Assembly (NCBI GenBank): GCA_017615475.1
Contig: JAGAAC010000039.1
Span: forward strand, 1 to 56,654
Direction: 5' to 3'
DNA: 56,654 bases
From: Clostridia bacterium
Lineage (GTDB): Bacteria > Bacillota > Clostridia > Christensenellales > Aristaeellaceae
The notes under the pieces: generated by a model
Told to the model about the DNA's origin: nothing
The model's input: only the letters and a program-made list of their open reading frames with translations
Database searches by the model: none
Program-made: the position numbers and the translations under genes
Part shown: positions 52,858 to 56,654 of the stretch, piece by piece
Position numbering within the stretch: the first letter of the stretch is position 1
Layout: each line of letters begins with the position of its first letter

Positions 52858-53987
52858 GCAAAACCAAATCCTCCCCGCGCCTGCGCTTCACCGGCGCCGC
52901 AATCCTACTTTCCGCGCTGCTGTTCCTCGTGCCTGCGCTGAAGGACGGTAATGACACCCTTTATCTGCTGGCCCTGCTGGTCCCCTGCGGAATGCTGCTG
53001 GCCGGCACCGTGCTGGCCCGCGTGTTTTCCCTGGACCGGCTGATTCTCAATGTTTCCCTCTGGATCTGCGCCGTCGGAATCGCGGCCTTTGCTTTTACGG
53101 ATCCGCAGGCAGCCCTGGCCCACGCCCTGAACTGCGGTGCGGGAATGGTTGTCCTCCTGGTCGGCGGTATCCTGATCCGTTCCATGACGGATTCCCTGCT
53201 GACTTCAGTCTGCACCGCGTTCCTGGGAATCCTGCTTCTCGCTGGTAAAGCCCTTTCACCCGCACTGTCCATTCCGGTCACGGGAGCCGCACTTGCCCTT
53301 CTGCTGATCGCTTTTACCTCCCTGCTTTCCCGTCAGGGACCGATTTCTGCCGCCTTCACAGGTCTCGCGGCGCTGGCACTGCTGCTTTTCATCGGTGAAA
53401 CACAGGAAGCCCTGCTCTGGGGAATAACCCTGACCCTGCTGCTTTTTGCTGCGGACGGGCGTCTCATCATTGTGCTTCCCTCCCTGGCAGCGGTCCTGCT
53501 GGTCTTCTTCGGGGCCTACCGGCTTTTCCCCGGAATGTCCGTTGCTCCGTCCGCCTCCTCGCTGAATACCCTTGTTTCCGCCGGGGCAATCGGTGCGGAT
53601 ACTTTGCCCGAAGGAATCGCGGCTGCGGAAAACATTCCGCTTTTCCACCGTCTCACAGGCCATTTCGGTCTGCTTTTTGCCGGGCTGACTGCCCTGCTGT
53701 TCCTGCCCCTCACCCTGCGCGGCACCTCTGTTGCCGTCACAGCCCGGACCCGTTTTCATTCTTCCCTGGCCATGGGAATCTGCTTGCTGCTGGCCCTGCG
53801 TACCTTTTTCGGGCTGCTCTGTGCCTTTGAAGTGATTCCTTTCTCCGGGCCCGATCTTCCTCTGCTTACTTCCTCCCTGCCGGATCTCTGGTCCCAGCTT
53901 TTCCTCATCGGCATGCTGTGCGGAATCTCCGGCCGGAATGACGCCGACCTGGCGGATGATGCACATCTTGCAATGTTAGCCAGGTGA
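52854..53987 (+). CDS. Polytopic membrane protein, degenerate FtsW/RodA (SEDS)-like (377 aa)
   Basis: About ten membrane helices and little else. The C-terminal third resembles SEDS glycosyltransferases in order: IPLFHRLTGHFGLLFAGLTAL (cf. IP..hTDF..a...EE.GllG), RTRFHSSLAMGICLLLALRTFFG, then EVIPFSGPDLPLLTSS (cf. TGIPLPFvSYGGSS). The Asp of the conserved TDF motif, proposed as catalytic in RodA, and the following Glu pair are missing, and the chain is shorter than normal (about 400 aa or more). It may be a pseudoenzyme partner of the FHA protein. Assignment rests on context and C-terminal pattern only; it could instead be an unrelated membrane protein. Confidence 0.55.
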   Translation: MSKTKSSPRLRFTGAAILLSALLFLVPALKDGNDTLYLLALLVPCGMLLAGTVLARVFSLDRLILNVSLWICAVGIAAFAFTDPQAALAHALNCGAGMVVLLVGGILIRSMTDSLLTSVCTAFLGILLLAGKALSPALSIPVTGAALALLLIAFTSLLSRQGPISAAFTGLAALALLLFIGETQEALLWGITLTLLLFAADGRLIIVLPSLAAVLLVFFGAYRLFPGMSVAPSASSLNTLVSAGAIGADTLPEGIAAAENIPLFHRLTGHFGLLFAGLTALLFLPLTLRGTSVAVTARTRFHSSLAMGICLLLALRTFFGLLCAFEVIPFSGPDLPLLTSSLPDLWSQLFLIGMLCGISGRNDADLADDAHLAMLAR

Positions 53988-54046
53988 TTTTCGTTATATA
54001 GTTGCGGACGTTTTTTCTCCCCGTCAACTGTCGAAAGGATGCCCTC

Positions 54047-54361
54047 ATGAAACAGATGCGTTCCCGGTTCCGGCTGCTCTCCCTGCTGATGGCCTGCGCT
54101 TTTTTGCTTGTGCTGGTCCTCTGCACGGGAAATGTGCTGAAGACGGCTGATATTGACCTCAGTTCCCTGTCTTCCCTGCTTCCCCAGCCGGGCGTCTCCG
54201 TTTCCCCTTCTGTTTCCCCGGATGCTTCGGTTTCCCCGGGCACCACTGTTTCACCGTCTTCCCTTTTCGACTGGTTTAATACTCCCGCCCCGTCTGAGTC
54301 AGTTCCCGCCCCGGGCACTGACAATTCGCCGAATCCGGAGTATAATCTCTATGGTCTCTGA
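54047..54361 (+). CDS. Small membrane or secreted Ser/Pro-rich protein (104 aa)
   Basis: A hydrophobic N-terminal helix (LLSLLMACAFLLVLVLCTGNVL) is followed by about 65 residues with SVSP-type repeats (VSVSPSVSPDASVSPGTTVSP) and PAPSESVPAPG, likely an extended extracytoplasmic linker. The ATG at 54047 has GAAAGGATG upstream; the frame continues to a TTG at 54002 without support. It lies 59 nt after the SEDS-like gene and 30 nt before the CHAP gene. The function is unknown. Confidence 0.65.
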   Translation: MKQMRSRFRLLSLLMACAFLLVLVLCTGNVLKTADIDLSSLSSLLPQPGVSVSPSVSPDASVSPGTTVSPSSLFDWFNTPAPSESVPAPGTDNSPNPEYNLYGL

Positions 54362-54391
54362 TCACTTTTCCTGGAAGGAAGTAATGATTTG

Positions 54392-55192
54392 ATGAAAGTC
54401 TTTAAACGTTTTTTTGTTTTGCTCTGTGCTCTTGTTCTGCTGTCCGGCTCTGCCCTGGCAGCCTCCAAGCCGAAAGCCACGGCTACTCCCGCTCCCATTG
54501 AAATTACGGCGGATATCATCGCCGAGCCGCCGGAAACCATCCGGAATATGCTGGATATCGCGTACCAGGAGTGGGTCTCCACCGAAGGCAAAAAGCTGAA
54601 GAAGAGCAACAAGTATACCAAGTGGTGGAATAACTACGAATGGGAATGGTGCGCAGGCTTTACCACCTGGTGCACCCTGGAAGCCGGCATTCCCCAGGAT
54701 GACGAGAAAACCATCCTCAAGCGGGAGGAAGGCACCATTGAGGGCGACCTGAACGGCATCTATTCCTGCAAGGCTTCCAGCCCCACCAAGCTGATTCATT
54801 CCTTCCTCCACATGCACCGCACCACCATGATTCCCCAGAAGGGCTTTATCGTTCTCTATGGGGAAGAAAGCAACTATAAAATCCATGTGGGCATCGTCTA
54901 TGATGTGCAGAAACTGGATAACGGCAAATACCGCCTGACCACCATTGAAGGCAACATGTCCAACACCGTACGCATGTATGTCGCGGACTACGAGCCTGTG
55001 GATGTCTTCCATGAGCAGAAGCGCTCCCCGAAGACCAGCAACCTGTCCGCCGTTCCGGAAACCGAACAGGAAGGTGAAACCGGCAAAGCCCGTACCTATG
55101 ACCTGCGCTATAAGGGCAAGAACAAGAAAAAGCCCTGGTATATCACCTGCTTCCTCATGACCTGGCTCCCGGAGGACGGCGCATCGGAATAA
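54392..55192 (+). CDS. Secreted CHAP-domain protein, probable peptidoglycan amidase/endopeptidase (266 aa)
   Basis: The signal peptide is MKVFKRFFVLLCALVLLSGSALAAS. The CHAP-type core has the catalytic Cys in WEWCAGFTTWCTLEAGIP (about residues 83-100), the His in KIHVGIVYDVQ (about 170) and the third polar residue in TTIEGNMS. CHAP enzymes cleave peptidoglycan peptides or amides. GGAAGGA precedes the ATG. Position in the FHA-SEDS-like cluster agrees with a cell-wall function. A basic C-terminal segment (KGKNKKKPWY) could bind the wall. Confidence 0.87.
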   Translation: MKVFKRFFVLLCALVLLSGSALAASKPKATATPAPIEITADIIAEPPETIRNMLDIAYQEWVSTEGKKLKKSNKYTKWWNNYEWEWCAGFTTWCTLEAGIPQDDEKTILKREEGTIEGDLNGIYSCKASSPTKLIHSFLHMHRTTMIPQKGFIVLYGEESNYKIHVGIVYDVQKLDNGKYRLTTIEGNMSNTVRMYVADYEPVDVFHEQKRSPKTSNLSAVPETEQEGETGKARTYDLRYKGKNKKKPWYITCFLMTWLPEDGASE

Positions 55193-55225
55193 CCAGCTGA
55201 TATATCCGAAACGGAGGATTCATAC

Positions 55226-55858
55226 ATGCCCTGGATGTACGCGGTCTCCGCTCTCTGCCTTTTGGTATGCCTTCCCTTCTTCATGCATTACAAGCGATTG
55301 CTCCGCTATCATCTGGCGGCCTCCTATAAGGCCCTTGGGACGCTGTGCGCTGCCTCCATGGCCCTCACAGCCGCCCTGCGCCTGGACCAGTACTGCTGGA
55401 TCTGTTTTGCGGCCCTGTTGCTGCATTCCGCCGCGGATTACCTTATGGAATTCAATATGTACCTGGGTGCCGGCTTCTTTCTGGCCGGCCACCTCTGCTA
55501 CATCTGTTTCTTTACCCACCTGTTCCCTGTCTCCGGCCTGCATCTGATCGTTCTGCTCTGCCTGCTGGGAATCCTGGTCTTCCTGCTCTGGCGTTGGCGC
55601 AGGCATGTCGGTAAACAGCTTCCCCTCTTTGCCATCTACGGCGTTGTCCTGTCCGTCACGGCCGCCTGTGCCATCGCCGGACTCTCCGCCCATACCCTGC
55701 AGGGCCAGATGATCGCCCTGGGCGGCGCCCTCTTCTTTCTGAGCGATGCCATGATCCTCGGCCGCACCCTCTTCACCGCCACCCACGCCGTTGACTGGGT
55801 CATCATGATCACCTACTACACCGCCCAGCTCCTCATCGGCGCATCGTGTCTTGTGTAA
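55226..55858 (+). CDS. YhhN family membrane protein (210 aa)
   Basis: Eight or so membrane helices. Family features are YKALGTLCAASMAL, the conserved acidic positions in HSAADYLMEFNMYLGAGFFLAGHLCYICFF, and GGALFFLSDAMIL near the C-terminal part. Mammalian relatives (TMEM86) are lysoplasmalogenases; the bacterial role is not well established, though plasmalogen lipids do occur in anaerobes. GGAGG precedes the ATG. It is the last gene of the plus-strand unit and is followed by a hairpin array ending in a T run. Confidence 0.85.
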   Translation: MPWMYAVSALCLLVCLPFFMHYKRLLRYHLAASYKALGTLCAASMALTAALRLDQYCWICFAALLLHSAADYLMEFNMYLGAGFFLAGHLCYICFFTHLFPVSGLHLIVLLCLLGILVFLLWRWRRHVGKQLPLFAIYGVVLSVTAACAIAGLSAHTLQGQMIALGGALFFLSDAMILGRTLFTATHAVDWVIMITYYTAQLLIGASCLV

Positions 55859-55898
55859 GGGTGGCAAGAAGCAAGTATTCTACCAGGTATCCGATCAG

Positions 55899-55950
55899 TG
55901 AAATGTGCCCTTCGGGCACGTGAAATATCCGTCTTCGACGGATATTTTTT
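55899..55950 (+). terminator. Two-hairpin GTGAAAT array ending in a terminator, after the YhhN gene
   Basis: GTGAAAT, hairpin GTGCCC-TTC-GGGCAC (55905-55919), GTGAAAT, hairpin ATATCCGTC-TTC-GACGGATAT (55925-55945), then T to 55950. Linker and loop style match the five-hairpin array after the xylanase gene (29329-29444), but the stems differ. Confidence 0.88.
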
Positions 55951-55987
55951 CTTAATTGTTTCATAACAGAATTCGATCTTTTTTCAA

Positions 55988-56345
55988 GCACAGTCATCTC
56001 TCCGTATCAAGGACACAGCGGCTTCGCCGTGCCTTCGGCATCCTTGACACTTCGTTCTTCCTGTGCACCCTATCAATCAAGGGGATGCAAAGCATCCCTT
56101 GTCAATATGACAGAAAACTCAGTATATAAGAGCTGTTGCTTTGCAACAGCGTCTGTGTTCGGTATGGAACAGGGGAGCGAAGGAAGCGGTGACCCAGTGG
56201 GTCATTTGCCGAAGGCAAAAGCGCCCTGAGCGAGTCAACCGAAACGAGCAGAGGGCTGAAGCGTCCCCGAGATGCCCTCTACGAAGGTTTAAGTTGCTGT
56301 AAATGACCTGTTCTGCAAAATTCAAAAGATCAGTCAGTAAAATCA
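55988..56345. repeat. Tandem structured noncoding repeat, unit 1 (about 358 bp)
   Basis: The unit begins GCACAGTCATCTCTCCG and recurs from 56346. A first domain is closed by GCACAG/CTGTGC (55988-55993 with 56061-56066) and TCAAGGA/TCCTTGA (56007-56013 with 56041-56047), enclosing CGGC-TTC-GCCG and GCC-TTC-GGC hairpins. Further hairpins are GGGATGC/GCATCCC (56082-56098), GCTGTTGC/GCAACAGC (56132-56150), GACCC/GGGTC (56191-56203), TTTGCC/GGCAAA (56205-56219) and AGAGGGC/GCCCTCT (56250-56280). Short open frames across it look accidental. The last ~65 bases are not shared. Confidence 0.85.
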
Positions 56346-56654
56346 GCACAGTCATCTCTCCGTATCAAGGACGCAGCGGCTTCGCCGTGCCTCCGGCATC
56401 CTTGACACATCGTTCTTCCTGTGCACCTTATCAATCAAGGGGTTGCAAAGCATCCCCTGTCAACAAGACCGATATCTTATCATCCATGTTCTGTTGCTTT
56501 GCAACAGCGTCTGTGTTCGGTATGGAACAGGGGAGCGAGGTGAGCGTCAGCCCAGTGGGCTGTCCGCTGAAAGCGGAAGCGAGCCGAACGAGTCAACCGA
56601 AACGAGCAATGCGACCGCTCCAAGGGAGCAGTGCGACGATTGAGGTTGCGGAGG
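56346..56654. repeat. Tandem structured noncoding repeat, unit 2 (continues past the window)
   Basis: Closely follows unit 1 over its first ~110 bases, then varies. The hairpin AGCCC-AGT-GGGCT (56549-56561) replaces GACCC-AGT-GGGTC, and TCCGCT-GAA-AGCGGA (56563-56577) replaces TTTGCC-GAA-GGCAAA. Both replacements keep full pairing. GAGTCAACCGAAACGAGCA is unchanged. One pair in the GGGGTTGC/GCATCCCC hairpin is lost. Confidence 0.83.

Noticed and set aside
56029..56643. Short open frames in the terminal noncoding region as genes
   Set aside because: They lie on hairpin-rich tandem repeats, have no ribosome sites, and the two units do not keep a common reading frame pattern.

Overview
The window looks like chromosomal DNA of a fibre-degrading anaerobe of the Bacillota (Clostridia). 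Supporting evidence is LPXTG-type surface proteins with a class C sortase, secreted GH5 and GH10 enzymes, carbohydrate ABC importers that carry no ATPase of their own, a GH94 phosphorylase, strong AGGAGG ribosome sites and textbook sigma-A promoters (TTGACA-17-TATAAT). A rumen or gut clostridium fits best. The sequence alone does not settle genus or species.

Layout. 1-4.3 kb: the 3' end of rpoC (+), then serC-serA (-), bracketed by two direct copies of a 60-bp dispersed repeat, then trmO (-). 4.3-8 kb: a GH94 disaccharide phosphorylase whose promoter contains a CcpA/LacI-type operator, and an M29 aminopeptidase. 8.2-29.1 kb: a 21-kb sortase/pilus locus, all on the minus strand. 29.4-44.7 kb: a xylan/oligosaccharide utilisation cluster (-) with two permease pairs, two binding proteins, a DUF5696 protein, a YIP1-type membrane protein, an NHL-repeat lipoprotein and a GH10 xylanase. 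44.9-50.4 kb: pheS-pheT, dnaA and a probable oriC. 50.5-55.9 kb: plus-strand genes, namely an unknown protein, an orphan zinc-type binding protein, and a probable five-gene operon (FHA protein, degenerate SEDS-like protein, small Ser-Pro protein, CHAP protein, YhhN protein). 55.9-56.65 kb: noncoding, with a hairpin terminator array and a tandem structured repeat running off the end.

The most unusual part is the pilus locus. Besides a normal class C sortase, an LPSTG backbone pilin and a 3315-residue LPSTG adhesin, its leading operon encodes three proteins that look like enzymes but lack their catalytic residues. They are a sortase-like protein without the Cys and His, a signal-peptidase-like protein with Asn and Arg in place of the Ser/Lys dyad, and a second signal-peptidase-like protein with Ser changed to Ala and a SpaA-like domain inserted in the fold. 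These travel with a SpaA-like secreted protein that has an unusual C-terminal tail, a coiled-coil protein and a family 5 binding protein without a lipobox. I read this as a pilus or fibre-adhesion assembly system that uses pseudoenzymes as scaffolds, comparable to streptococcal SipA but more elaborate. A cellulase gene sits directly upstream of the active sortase.

The other leading observation is structured noncoding DNA. Arrays of hairpins with different stems joined by a constant GTGAAATAT linker lie directly after two stop codons. At the window end, a tandem repeat of about 358 bp shows compensatory base-pair changes between copies, suggesting a conserved RNA or single-stranded DNA fold.
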